A model generated the notes under the pieces. The model was given only the letters and a program-made list of their open reading frames with translations, made no database searches and was not told the DNA's origin. From an uncultured Eubacteriales bacterium (GTDB taxonomy: Bacteria > Bacillota > Clostridia > Oscillospirales > CAG-272): a stretch of DNA of 57,665 bases. The stretch lies in the NCBI GenBank assembly GCA_934446065.1, contig CAKSDP010000012.1, forward strand, positions 1 to 57,665, written 5' to 3'. Positions 8,941-18,106 of the stretch are shown here, piece by piece (the first letter of the stretch is position 1; each line of letters opens with the position of its first letter). Position numbers and translations under genes: made by a program.

Positions 8941-10041
8941 ATGGGAAAACTGAAAAACATACTGACCCTCGTCCTCTCTGCGGGATTTATTGCGGTATTC
9001 ACTGTGTGGAGCATTGCGTCCCCCGACAAAGCTGAATCTCTGAGCGAGCGCCGACTCCTTACAAAATTCCCGACGCTGTCCGCGCAAACCGTCGCCGACG
9101 GAACTTTCATGAGCGGATTTGAGAAATACTCGCTCGATCAGTTCCCGCTGCGCGACAGCTTCCGCACGCTCAAGGCGTACACCGCCCTCGGGGTATTCCG
9201 AGAGCGCGACAACGGCGGAATTTATCTTGCGGACGGTCACGTGTCAAAGCTCGATTTTCAGACAAACACAGACTCCGCCAAGTATGCGGCTCGCCGGTTC
9301 TCATATGTCTATGACAAATATCTGAAGGACTCGGGCGCCGAGGTTTATCTGTCGCTGATACCCGACAAGAACTATTTTCTTGCAAAGAAAAACGGCTATC
9401 CCGCAACCGATTACGCTGCCCTGACAGATACACTCACCGGTGCGTTCTATCAGGCGAAATATATCGACATCACAGGCACGCTCGCAATCGACGACTACTA
9501 CCGTACAGACTCGCACTGGCGGCAGGAAAGGATCATACGTACGGCAGATGCGCTTGCGCGCGGCATGGGTACCGCGATCTCCGGAGAATACGACGTGATC
9601 GACACGGCTGCAAAATTTCGCGGAGTCTATTACGGACAGTCGGCACTTCCGCTCGAGCCCGACACACTTCTCTATCTCGAGAATGATGCGATCCGATCCA
9701 TCAGCGCCTACGATCACGAATCGGACTCTGCGATCCTGGTGTACAACACAGACGCGACGGACGGGCGTGATCCGTATGAGATGTTCCTCGGCGGCGCGAA
9801 ATCAATCGTCACTGTCGATAACCCGACATCAGTCGGCGGGCGCGAGCTTATACTGTTCCGTGATTCGTTCGGCAGCAGTATTGCTCCTCTTCTTGCCGAG
9901 GGATATTCGCGTGTGACGCTTGTTGACATCAGGTACATCGCGCCCGCATCCATCGGAAGATTCATAAACGCAGATGAAAACACGGACGTTCTCTTCCTTT
10001 ACAGCACCTCCGTAATAAACAACAGCGAGACGATAAAATAG
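8941..10041 (+). CDS. DHHW-type (AlgJ/AlgX-like) extracytoplasmic acetylation partner
   Basis: The 366-residue protein has one N-terminal membrane anchor (ILTLVLSAGFIAVFTVWSI) and an extracytoplasmic SGNH-like domain. The family signature TDHHW appears as TDSHWRQE (Asp190, His192, Trp193). FRDSFGSSIAP near residue 305 is the second block, with its Ser. Such proteins act with MBOAT enzymes by moving the acyl group to the glycan. The start follows a GAGGAG site. The gene ends just before a strong terminator. Confidence 0.85.
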   Translation: MGKLKNILTLVLSAGFIAVFTVWSIASPDKAESLSERRLLTKFPTLSAQTVADGTFMSGFEKYSLDQFPLRDSFRTLKAYTALGVFRERDNGGIYLADGHVSKLDFQTNTDSAKYAARRFSYVYDKYLKDSGAEVYLSLIPDKNYFLAKKNGYPATDYAALTDTLTGAFYQAKYIDITGTLAIDDYYRTDSHWRQERIIRTADALARGMGTAISGEYDVIDTAAKFRGVYYGQSALPLEPDTLLYLENDAIRSISAYDHESDSAILVYNTDATDGRDPYEMFLGGAKSIVTVDNPTSVGGRELILFRDSFGSSIAPLLAEGYSRVTLVDIRYIAPASIGRFINADENTDVLFLYSTSVINNSETIK

Positions 10042-10042
10042 C

Positions 10043-10080
10043 AACAGGCTGTAAAAACCTTGAGTTTTTACAGCCTGTTT
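10043..10080. terminator. bidirectional intrinsic terminator
   Basis: AACAGGCTGTAAAAAC (10043-10058) and GTTTTTACAGCCTGTT (10064-10079) form a perfect 16-base-pair stem with a five-base loop. It ends the MBOAT/DHHW operon and the convergent zinc-ribbon gene. Confidence 0.9.
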
Positions 10081-10099
10081 TCTGTGATAACAGAGTAAA

Positions 10100-10570
10100 T
10101 TATTCCTCGGTGGAACCCTCGTCGGGCTTATCCTCGGACTTTTCCTCAGCGTCACCGCCGCAGCAGCATGAGCAACCGCAGTCGGAATCGCCGTCGTCGT
10201 GGTGATCGTGACGCTCCTGCTTTGCACCGCAAACGGGGCAGAAGCACATGGATGCGTCGATCTTCGCTCCGCAGGACTGGCAGATCGCATCATTCTGGAG
10301 ACGGGCGATCTCCTCCTTCATGCAGGCGATATTCGTCTTGACAAGATCAGCCTCCGAAATGAGCGCCGCGATCTCGGAGATGTAATCGGTACCCTCACGC
10401 TGATATGCGTAGTAGAGCTTTCCGATCTCCTCGAAGCACTCGCTGAGCTTCGACTCCTCGGAGTGCAGAGAGTATTTCATCTTTGCGAGAGTTGTAAGCT
10501 CACCGGTTTTCTTTGCGGTGTACGATGCGGCGTCGGACACGCCTTTTGCAATATTATCCCAAATAGACAT
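10100..10570 (-). CDS. zinc-ribbon protein with coiled coil
   Basis: The 156-residue protein starts MSIWDNIAKGVSDAASYTAKK. Residues about 30-90 are a charged helical segment likely to form a coiled coil. A zinc ribbon follows (CQSCGAKI, then CFCPVCGAKQ), and then a His/Asp/Cys-rich tail with a run of closely spaced cysteines (CGCSCCCGG). It has no enzyme motif. Proteins of this plan are common and uncharacterised in Clostridia. The tail could hold additional metal. The RBS GAAAGGAG is upstream. Confidence 0.7.
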   Translation of the reverse strand: MSIWDNIAKGVSDAASYTAKKTGELTTLAKMKYSLHSEESKLSECFEEIGKLYYAYQREGTDYISEIAALISEADLVKTNIACMKEEIARLQNDAICQSCGAKIDASMCFCPVCGAKQERHDHHDDGDSDCGCSCCCGGDAEEKSEDKPDEGSTEE

Positions 10571-10753
10571 AACAGATCTCCTTTCAGATCCATAGTTTCA
10601 GTATTTCTACATAAACAGTATACAATATTTCAGACGAAATGTCAAATGCAGGTGTTAAATATTGTTTCTTTTCAGGTGAATTTTCCGTAAATATTCCAAT
10701 GCACCTTGAAAGAGGGGGGAAAGCATGGTATACTTAGCGCATACGGAGGAGTT

Positions 10754-11284
10754 ATGGTCTATCTGTACTTACTTCATGACAGCAATATATCAAAGAAGGA
10801 GCACTCGGCACTCGGGCGTCGTCTGCTTTTTCACGCTCTCTCGGAGCACGGTTATATGTACACTGATGACGACATTGCAATAAATGAGTTCGGGCGTCCG
10901 TACATCCCCGGGGGACCGGAATTCAGCATATCGCACTCTGGCAGGACCGTCGCCTGTGCCCTGTCGGATTCATGCGCTGTCGGCGTCGATGTCGAGGAGA
11001 TCTCACACCCGCGTCCCGGAGTCGCAGATCGCTTTTTCACACCTGCGGAACACAGCTACGCCGCAAACGGTATTTACAGAAGCTTTTACGAAATATGGAC
11101 GAGAAAAGAAAGCTTCATAAAAATGCTCGGCACGGGATTTGCCACTCCGCTGCCATCGTTTGACACCGTGACCGGATATGGCACAAACGGCGCGCATTTC
11201 TTCACCTTCACGTTCGGCGGAACTGCGGGATGCGTCTGCACAGACTCAGACTCCGCAGTGCAAACGGCAGTAGTAAAAGAATGA
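10754..11284 (+). CDS. 4'-phosphopantetheinyl transferase (Sfp type)
   Basis: I choose the ATG at 10754, just after GGAGGA (rather close); a TTG at 10706 is in frame but no better. The 176-residue protein has the Sfp-family motifs GVDVEEI (77-83) and WTRKESFIKMLGTG (115-128), which bind magnesium and coenzyme A, plus FSISHSG upstream. The enzyme loads the phosphopantetheine arm of CoA onto carrier proteins. No carrier-protein or synthase gene is nearby, so the target may be acyl carrier protein itself. It stands alone between two terminators. Confidence 0.88.
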   Translation: MVYLYLLHDSNISKKEHSALGRRLLFHALSEHGYMYTDDDIAINEFGRPYIPGGPEFSISHSGRTVACALSDSCAVGVDVEEISHPRPGVADRFFTPAEHSYAANGIYRSFYEIWTRKESFIKMLGTGFATPLPSFDTVTGYGTNGAHFFTFTFGGTAGCVCTDSDSAVQTAVVKE

Positions 11285-11307
11285 CCTCCGGATATACCGG
11301 AGGTCAT
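11281..11307. terminator. terminator hairpin
   Basis: ATGACCTCCGG and CCGGAGGTCAT form an 11-base-pair stem with a five-base loop, overlapping the stop codon of the phosphopantetheinyl transferase. The T-runs on either side are weak. It separates this gene from the convergent subtilase. Confidence 0.6.
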
Positions 11308-11315
11308 TCGCAAGG

Positions 11316-14300
11316 TTAGTCATTAATTATTGCAATATTCAAGTCATTTGTCTCCGCAAAGTAATATGCAGGGGTATCCTTCTTGCAATGCATGGTAAAG
11401 TTTTGCGGTGTACCGGTAAACATAGTGTTCCTCAGAGTAAGAGTTGTTGAACGAATGTAAAGGTCGCAAAGTGTGGATGACGCACCGCCGACAAAGGCAT
11501 TCGTACCTATTGTAGTTACAGTCTCGGGGAGATCAATACCGCCGAACTGATGACTGCTGAACTCGTTGCTCACTATTTCCGTCACTTTGAACTTTCCTAC
11601 TTTATCGGGGACACGAAGAAGCTTCAAATCTTCATTCGCACCGCTCGCGAAAGTGTTAAGCTTGCAGGTAGTGCTCGTTTTCTGCGAACAGGTCACGTAA
11701 TTTGCGTTGATCGAAGCTGCATACTCTGCGGCATAAGAGCCTTCCATACAGAATATATATACTTTGCTGTCACCGTCAACGATCGTACTGCTCATACTGT
11801 TTGAAATATAATTCACGGAACTCGGAATTGACAGTGTCACAAGGTCACTGCAATCCTTGAACGCTTTATAACTTATATTTACCACAGTCTCCGGAACCGT
11901 GATCACTTCCAGTCCGCTTACGCCTTCAAAAGCATGTCCGTATATATGGGTAATATTGTCACCGAAAAGAGTGGAGGGGATGTAAACTTCAGTTACTGTG
12001 CAATTAGTACCCTTATTGAACCGAACAATTCTTCCCGGATCAACAGTGCAGTGAGTAATTTCGTTAGTATCCAATAACAACTGGGTATCAGAGCTGCAAT
12101 TTACATAAATAACTGCCTTTGTTGAACCAGCAAAAGTGTATGTTGTAAGCTCTGTAATATTATCCGGAAGTTCAATAGTTCTCAGACTTGTACAGTTGCT
12201 CAGTGCATAGCGTCCCAATGATGTAACCGCTGACGGTATAGATATTGATTTCAGAGATGAACAGTTTCTGAAAGCAGCTGTCCCGATTTTCGTAACCCCG
12301 GCAGGAATGGTTATACTCGCCAATGATCTGCAACTCATAAAGCAGTTATAGCCGATTTCCTGCAATCCGGAAGGAAGCGAAACCGATGCAAGATTTGTAC
12401 ATGCCATAAATGCGGAATCATCGATATTTGTCACACTGTTCGGAACAGCTATTCTGCGGAGCTCTTTACATGCCCAGAACGCATGATCACCAATAGTGGT
12501 AAGAGTTGACGGAAGCGTAATGTTCTGCATTGCACACTTTGAAAATGCATAATCTCCGATCGCCGTCACGGCATTACCTATATGCACATAAGAAAGAGAT
12601 GTACATCCGGAAAACGTATACGGTTTTATCTCTGTCACGGCATTCGGCAGGGAAATCGATTCAAGCGAAGAACAGTTTTTGAATGCAGACCGGTTGATCC
12701 CGGTAAGTCCGAGACCGCCGGTAACGCTTTCAAGTGCAGTACATCCTTCAAACACTGAGGTTCCTATGCCCTCAAGTGTACTCGGAAGAGCGACCGACTC
12801 AAGTGAAGTACATCCCCTGAAATTAGCCCCTCCGAGAACTGCGACTGATCCGAGATTTGCCGACTTGAGAGCAGTACATCCCTCAAAGACCGAGGCCATA
12901 AGTATTGTCATTGAGCTTGGCAACGATATGCTTGTAAGACTTGTATCATCCTTAAACGACTTTGAAAGCAGCGCCGTGCTTCCTTCATTCAATGTTACAG
13001 ACGCAAGACTTGTACATCCCTCAAACGCTGATGCAGATATCATCTGAACACTTCCGGGGATGTTTATTGAAGTAAGCGCCGTTGCGCCCATGAAGGCAGC
13101 CTTCTCTATTTGGCTTACGGATGACGGCAAATTAATGCTTGTAAGCTTGACGCATCCTTCAAACGCCGACTCTCCGATATGAGTTATGCTGCTCGGAAGC
13201 GTTACTTTTGTGATCTTCTTTGTATTGGAATCGGCGCTGTCAGAGGAGAATGCTCTTTTACCGATCTTCTGGACGGTAACGCCGTTAATTGTCCGAGGAA
13301 TCGTTATCTGTGTATATGTGGATTTGCCGCTGTATCCCTCTATCGTTTTGTTCTGTGCGTCAAACAGGAACTCATTGTTGGTTGAATTCTTGGCGGCAGT
13401 TACAGCCGCTGCGGCATTCACACGGCCTCCGCTGACACACTTTCCTATGTATTCGCTCGAACGCGTAACGGTGTTGAGCAGTATCGCCTTTGCCGATATC
13501 GCGTCAAGATTTGTATTTGCCGTCATCATAAGTCCCAAGATTCCGGCTACATACGGTGCAGCCATTGATGTTCCGGTAGCACCTCCATAGCCACCGTTTA
13601 TATTTACCGTATATACGTTTTGTGCAGGTGCAAACAGATCCACTGTTTTAGCTCCGTAGTTACTGCCGCTCCATTTTGTATCGGATGCAGTACAGCCGCC
13701 GACCGCAATCACATTTTTACACGAAAGGTCTGACGGAATTCTTGTTCCACTTGCGGTATCATTATTGACATTCTCATTTCCCGCAGAGCAAACAAGAAGT
13801 CCTTTGTAATCCGAAACAGCTGATTCAAAAGCGTCAATGATCGTCTTTTCTGTCACCGATGTTGTTGAACTGCAGCTTGCAATTTTTATATCATTATCAT
13901 TGAGATATTTGAAAAATGCTTTAAAGCTTTCCGATGAAAAATCCTTCAGATTAAACGGAATAATTGATACGTCCCAGCAAACACCCGCAACACCTATTCC
14001 GTTATTTCCTTTTGCACCTACAACACCGGCGCAAACATATCCATGACCATTTGTAAAACTGTTGTTCACGGTTATGGTGTTGCCCGTAGCAAAGTCCTTA
14101 CCGTTTGAGAAGTTCGCATTCAGATCCGCGTGACTTCCGAACGGCTCAGTCATAGCAATCTTTGTACTGCGTGATCCTTTGGTGATATTCCACGCCGTAG
14201 GAAGACCGACAAGATTTGCGTATGCACTCTGGTTTGCGGAATAAAGCGTATCATTAGGGACAGCGCATACCTCGACCTCAATATCGCTCATATCACAGTC

Positions 14301-14915
14301 CGGCATGACTGAGTATATGTCGAGCGTAGAACGGGCTTCAAGCTTCTCTATTGCACTTCTTACGTTTGCGTCGCTCTTGTCGATCAGTGTGATCTCAACT
14401 GTATTTCGGAATTCTTCCCAACGTCCCGCAAAGTCCTCTCTTGTACTGTTTGTCTCGTCTGCACCGGAGACATTGCGAACGGATTCAACATCAAGCTCGG
14501 GAAAATCATCCGGGTAGAAATCCTTGCCGATATCGCTGTACTCATGATGCATGATAACAAACAGCTTACCGGTGCCCGTAAGGGCGCGGTCGGGACTTAT
14601 GTTTTCCGAAAAATCTTCAAACTCATGCTCAGGTTCAATTTCCGCTGCTTCAAGGATACTTCCGTCAAGCAGACTTTGGTATATCTCAGAACCGAACTTG
14701 TCCTCAACGCTTTCGCCGAGTCTTGCCTCAATGGTATCGATTATGCTCCCTGACAGAGCAGGTCTCTCAATATCCTCCGAACTTACCGTTTCTTCAATTT
14801 CTATGTACCCATCATCAGGCGGCGCATACAGAGTATCGTCCGCGAAAACCGAAGGAATACACGAGACGGCGATCACAGCCGACATAATTGCTGAAAAAAC
14901 TCTTTTCATTTTCAA
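11316..14915 (-). CDS. secreted subtilisin-like (S8) protease with BspA-type leucine-rich repeats
   Basis: This 1199-residue protein has a signal peptide (about 1-25), a prodomain-like region (about 110-220) with DFPELDVESVRNVS and VEITLIDKSD, and an S8 catalytic domain (about 225-510). It retains His291 (NGHGYVCAG), oxyanion Asn380 (SAGNEN) and Ser450 (GTSMAAPYVAG). The position of the usual Asp in IAVIDTG reads IAMTEPFG, so Glu257 replaces it. From about 530 to 1190 there are many LRR_5/BspA repeats of the form LPSSVTxIGxxAFxGCxSL. I see no sorting signal, S-layer domain or dockerin, so it is probably released or held by its repeats. Confidence 0.88.
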   Translation of the reverse strand: MKMKRVFSAIMSAVIAVSCIPSVFADDTLYAPPDDGYIEIEETVSSEDIERPALSGSIIDTIEARLGESVEDKFGSEIYQSLLDGSILEAAEIEPEHEFEDFSENISPDRALTGTGKLFVIMHHEYSDIGKDFYPDDFPELDVESVRNVSGADETNSTREDFAGRWEEFRNTVEITLIDKSDANVRSAIEKLEARSTLDIYSVMPDCDMSDIEVEVCAVPNDTLYSANQSAYANLVGLPTAWNITKGSRSTKIAMTEPFGSHADLNANFSNGKDFATGNTITVNNSFTNGHGYVCAGVVGAKGNNGIGVAGVCWDVSIIPFNLKDFSSESFKAFFKYLNDNDIKIASCSSTTSVTEKTIIDAFESAVSDYKGLLVCSAGNENVNNDTASGTRIPSDLSCKNVIAVGGCTASDTKWSGSNYGAKTVDLFAPAQNVYTVNINGGYGGATGTSMAAPYVAGILGLMMTANTNLDAISAKAILLNTVTRSSEYIGKCVSGGRVNAAAAVTAAKNSTNNEFLFDAQNKTIEGYSGKSTYTQITIPRTINGVTVQKIGKRAFSSDSADSNTKKITKVTLPSSITHIGESAFEGCVKLTSINLPSSVSQIEKAAFMGATALTSINIPGSVQMISASAFEGCTSLASVTLNEGSTALLSKSFKDDTSLTSISLPSSMTILMASVFEGCTALKSANLGSVAVLGGANFRGCTSLESVALPSTLEGIGTSVFEGCTALESVTGGLGLTGINRSAFKNCSSLESISLPNAVTEIKPYTFSGCTSLSYVHIGNAVTAIGDYAFSKCAMQNITLPSTLTTIGDHAFWACKELRRIAVPNSVTNIDDSAFMACTNLASVSLPSGLQEIGYNCFMSCRSLASITIPAGVTKIGTAAFRNCSSLKSISIPSAVTSLGRYALSNCTSLRTIELPDNITELTTYTFAGSTKAVIYVNCSSDTQLLLDTNEITHCTVDPGRIVRFNKGTNCTVTEVYIPSTLFGDNITHIYGHAFEGVSGLEVITVPETVVNISYKAFKDCSDLVTLSIPSSVNYISNSMSSTIVDGDSKVYIFCMEGSYAAEYAASINANYVTCSQKTSTTCKLNTFASGANEDLKLLRVPDKVGKFKVTEIVSNEFSSHQFGGIDLPETVTTIGTNAFVGGASSTLCDLYIRSTTLTLRNTMFTGTPQNFTMHCKKDTPAYYFAETNDLNIAIIND

Positions 14916-15198
14916 CGCTCCTTTGAAATAATATCGTAATTTTCGGGAATTCCCATTAACATAGTACCATATTTTCCATAATGTGTCAATACCCGCGTCT
15001 GATCTTTACCATTTTATTTATCCCGCAAAATAGGTTTTTTCGACCAATTTATCACTCTGTTCATGATCTGATGGGGAATTATGTCGATAAGAAAGCGCAA
15101 ATTATATAACGCTTTAGTTGACAGCATATTCCAGCAATGCTATAATAAAAAAGCGCTTACAACAAATAACAATTATAGCGCAGAAAGGAATTAGCACT

Positions 15199-15987
15199 AT
15201 GCTACGCAGAAAACTATCTCTTTTACTGGCCGTACTGACTGTCATGTCAGTATGCATTCTTCCCTCCACTGCCGAGGCGGATGACTGGTGTGATATATGC
15301 AAGGTCATGGACTGTCAAACTCACCCGGTATACCGCTATTACGGCGAAAAGGGCGTTGTAAAACTTTATATGTGTGTCGAAATGTTTAACGAGCAATGGA
15401 CAGCCGAATATCATTTCGACAAGGACGGTGACTTTCATCACCTCCTCAACAGTACACCTGAAGAGTTTGAAGCCGCCGTCAAGGAAAGGTACGACTATAT
15501 CAGTAATCAGGAAAAACGCTCAATGTGGGGGTACGAAGAGGATCTGTACCGTGATCCGTTATACTATTTCATGAAGTACAAGGATTATTATAACGGAACA
15601 GGCGATCCCATTTACACCGCAAAGGATTTCCCCGGCATAGAACTTGAGGAGGTGAGAGTGCTCACCAGTTCTGTCGAGCTTGTTCTCGCGGACAAATCGG
15701 ACGAGTACAGCGAGGAAGTAGCAGCAATGCTCCGAGAGAGAATGGAAACAGACGAGGAATTCGGAAATGTTTTCAAGCTTGTTGTTCCCCAGTACAATTA
15801 CGTCCTTGTCGTTAAAACCGATTCTGACGAGTATGCACCGTACTACGGAGTAATTGATGCCATAAATGTGCTCAAATACGTTGCAGGATGGGATGTAGAG
15901 AGGCGTGATGATTTTGACGCTGATCACAACGGAAAGATCGAAATATACGACGCCATCACTATTCTGAAAACAATCGCAAACAGATGA
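15199..15987 (+). CDS. secreted dockerin protein with a protease-prodomain-like region
   Basis: I choose the ATG at 15199, after AGAAAGGAA, because a signal peptide (MLRRKLSLLLAVLTVMSVC) starts there. The 262-residue protein has a Cys-rich N-terminus (WCDICKVMDC), a middle helical region, then YTAKDFPGIELEEVRVLTSS and VELVLADKSDEYSEEV, which resemble the N-terminal region of the divergent subtilase. The C-terminus is dockerin-like: YGVIDAINVLKYVAGW, then DFDADHNGKIEIYDAITILK. The second calcium loop is good; the first is incomplete. A dockerin implies docking to a cohesin encoded elsewhere. It has no catalytic motif. Confidence 0.72.
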   Translation: MLRRKLSLLLAVLTVMSVCILPSTAEADDWCDICKVMDCQTHPVYRYYGEKGVVKLYMCVEMFNEQWTAEYHFDKDGDFHHLLNSTPEEFEAAVKERYDYISNQEKRSMWGYEEDLYRDPLYYFMKYKDYYNGTGDPIYTAKDFPGIELEEVRVLTSSVELVLADKSDEYSEEVAAMLRERMETDEEFGNVFKLVVPQYNYVLVVKTDSDEYAPYYGVIDAINVLKYVAGWDVERRDDFDADHNGKIEIYDAITILKTIANR

Positions 15988-16005
15988 CCCGCTTGGCTCG
16001 GAGCC

Positions 16006-16038
16006 GAAGAGGTGCAGGATACATCCTGCACCTCTTTC
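16006..16038. terminator. bidirectional intrinsic terminator
   Basis: GAAGAGGTGCAGGAT (16006-16020) pairs with ATCCTGCACCTCTTTC (16023-16038) around a two-base gap. It lies between the dockerin gene and the convergent spoVAE. Confidence 0.85.
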
Positions 16039-16067
16039 TATTCCGAAGCGATCCGTCATTTCCCGCT

Positions 16068-16430
16068 TTATTTCTTGGGCTTGCTTTTGAATATCAGTGC
16101 TGCGATGAGCGAGAAGCAAAGCGCCGCAGATATTCCCGCGGCGGAGGCCTCGAGTCCGCCGGTAAGTGCCCCGAGAAGCCCGCGCTCCTCTACTCCTTTT
16201 TTCGCTCCGTTTGCGATGACGTAGCCGAATCCCGTAAGCGGTGTTGTAGCCCCGCCTCCCGCAAATTTCACGATCGGCTCGTAAAGTCCCACCGCCGTCA
16301 GGAATACACCCGCGCATACGTACAGGACAAGTATTCGAGCCGGAGTAAGCTTGGTCTTGTCGATCAGTATCTGCGCGACGACGCAGAATGCGCCTCCGAT
16401 GACAAACGCCCAAAAATATTCCATAAACAT
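16068..16430 (-). CDS. spoVAE: stage V sporulation protein AE (SpoVAEb type)
   Basis: The 120-residue protein is a small integral membrane protein with three or four hydrophobic segments and the typical GGGATTPLTGFGYVIANGAK and GLLGALTGGLEASAAG stretches. The start is the ATG at 16430, which shares bases with the spoVAD stop. SpoVA proteins form the inner-membrane channel that takes dipicolinic acid into the forespore and releases it at germination. It is the last gene of the spoVAC-spoVAD-spoVAE unit. In sporulating relatives this operon is under sigma-G; I did not identify such a promoter. Confidence 0.92.
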   Translation of the reverse strand: MFMEYFWAFVIGGAFCVVAQILIDKTKLTPARILVLYVCAGVFLTAVGLYEPIVKFAGGGATTPLTGFGYVIANGAKKGVEERGLLGALTGGLEASAAGISAALCFSLIAALIFKSKPKK

Positions 16431-17485
16431 CACCCCATCTGCCTTTCTTCCGCCACGATATGAACGAGGTGCCCGATCCCCGGAATACTCTCCCCCTGAT
16501 TCAACATCACCGGATTCATGAGCGCTCCGCTTCCGACGAACAGAACGTTTTTCCACTCGCCGCGACGCATACGCTCCATTATGCACGCTGCCACAACGAC
16601 AGCCGAGCATCCGCAGCCCGATCCGCCTGCATGCTTGTCAGAGGATTCGTCGTATATCATAAGGCCGCAATCGTCGTGCATATCGTCGATGCTTTTGCCC
16701 TCGATCCTCATAAGGTCGCACAATATTGCGCTTCCCTCCCGACCGAGGTCACCCGTGACGATAAGGTCATAGCTCTCACCCGTTGTTTTCGTTGAATCGA
16801 AATATCGCAAAAGAGTATCCGCGACGGCAGGCGCCATTGCCGCGCCCATATTATTGATATCCGTAATACCGCGGTCGATAGCGATCCCCGGCATTACATC
16901 TGCGATGCGGAGGTACATACCGTCGTGCTTTGTTTCACTCTTATCCGCACCGACGGCAAATGCACCGGCGCCCGTGACAGTCCACTGAGATGTCGGCGTC
17001 CGCTGACCGCCGTACTCCATGGGAAATCGGAACTGCCTTTCGGCAGAGCAGTTGTGCGACGATGACACCGCAGCGCAGCGCATACCGGTCGAGCCGCACA
17101 TAAGCGCCGAGAGGATCAGCCCTTCGGCGGCGGTTGAGCACGCCCCGTACAGACCGAGATACGGAATCTTGAAATTGAGCAGCCCGTAGTTTGAGCCTGC
17201 ACACTGGTTGAGCAGATCCCCGGCAAACAGGAATCCGACATCAGCTTCACCGAATTTTGCCCCGGCAAAAACACCGTTGAGCGCAAGGCGCTGCATCTCC
17301 GACTCCGCGCGCTCCCACGATTTCATTCCGAAGCTGTCGTCCTTGTTGTCGCGCACCTCAAAATATTCTCTCAGCGGGCCTTTATACTCCTCGCGTCCGA
17401 CGACGGCACTGCTTGCAAGCACATATACGGGGCGCATCGGTTTAATGATCCCGCGAAGCGCCGACTTTTCTTCCGAATTGTTCAT
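16430..17485 (-). CDS. spoVAD: stage V sporulation protein AD
   Basis: The 351-residue protein has a thiolase-like fold and binds dipicolinic acid in known SpoVAD proteins. Family segments visible are DLLNQCAGSNYGLL, YGACSTAAEGL with its Cys, and SSHNCSAERQFRFPMEYG. I place the start at the ATG at 17485, seven bases after GAGG; a GTG at 17497 is in frame. The gene begins eight bases after the spoVAC stop and overlaps spoVAE. The protein is soluble and sits on the spore inner membrane. Confidence 0.95.
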   Translation of the reverse strand: MNNSEEKSALRGIIKPMRPVYVLASSAVVGREEYKGPLREYFEVRDNKDDSFGMKSWERAESEMQRLALNGVFAGAKFGEADVGFLFAGDLLNQCAGSNYGLLNFKIPYLGLYGACSTAAEGLILSALMCGSTGMRCAAVSSSHNCSAERQFRFPMEYGGQRTPTSQWTVTGAGAFAVGADKSETKHDGMYLRIADVMPGIAIDRGITDINNMGAAMAPAVADTLLRYFDSTKTTGESYDLIVTGDLGREGSAILCDLMRIEGKSIDDMHDDCGLMIYDESSDKHAGGSGCGCSAVVVAACIMERMRRGEWKNVLFVGSGALMNPVMLNQGESIPGIGHLVHIVAEERQMG

Positions 17486-17493
17486 TTCAAACC

Positions 17494-17943
17494 TCACTTG
17501 AACAGAGTGCAGATGTACAGGATCACGCCGTACAGCACCCCCGATGATATTCCGTAAAGTATCACAGGTCCCGCAATAGAGAATATTTTGGCTCCGACGC
17601 CTAGCACGAAGCCCTCGGTTTTGGAATCAATGGCAGGTGACGAGACGGCATTTGCGAATCCCGTTATCGGTACAAGAGTTCCCGCGCCGGCGAAAGATGC
17701 GATCCTGTCGAACACGCCGAGCCCTGTCAGAAGCACCGCGATAAATATAAGGCTGACGGATACGAGCGCTCCGGCGTCATCCTTCTCAAAGCCGCAGTGA
17801 TCCATATACACACCGCGCAGAATGTGTCCGAGCGTACAGATCGCGCCGCCTACGACAAACGCCGCAGCGCAGTTCTTGAATATAGGCGACTTTTTCGCCC
17901 GCGCCTCGGCATATTTCTTATAGCTTTCGTTATCCATATTCAT
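17494..17943 (-). CDS. spoVAC: stage V sporulation protein AC
   Basis: The 149-residue membrane protein opens MNMDNESYKKYAEARAKKSP and then has four hydrophobic segments with FVVGGAICTLGHILRG and GAGTLVPITGFANAVSSPA, typical of SpoVAC, the mechanosensitive channel component for dipicolinate release. The ATG at 17943 fits the usual family length; a GTG at 17970 is also in frame. It is the first gene of the spoVA unit, whose presence indicates an endospore former or a recent descendant of one. Confidence 0.93.
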   Translation of the reverse strand: MNMDNESYKKYAEARAKKSPIFKNCAAAFVVGGAICTLGHILRGVYMDHCGFEKDDAGALVSVSLIFIAVLLTGLGVFDRIASFAGAGTLVPITGFANAVSSPAIDSKTEGFVLGVGAKIFSIAGPVILYGISSGVLYGVILYICTLFK

Positions 17944-18071
17944 AAGATATTTCCCGATTTCCTTTCGCACTGTCTTTTATTTCAATTATGCGACGTTTTT
18001 TCCGGTTTATGCAAATGCGCTCCCATTTTCAAAAAATGATGTTCCGCGCACAAAAAAATTCAAAAAAACTA

Positions 18072-18100
18072 TTGACACGGAAAACAATTGCGAATATAAT
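18072..18100 (+). promoter_or_regulatory. consensus sigma-A promoter of the T-box operon
   Basis: TTGACA (18072-18077) and TATAAT (18095-18100) match the consensus exactly at 17-base spacing. Transcription should start near 18107, just before the T-box RNA. Confidence 0.85.
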
Positions 18101-18106
18101 ACGTAT

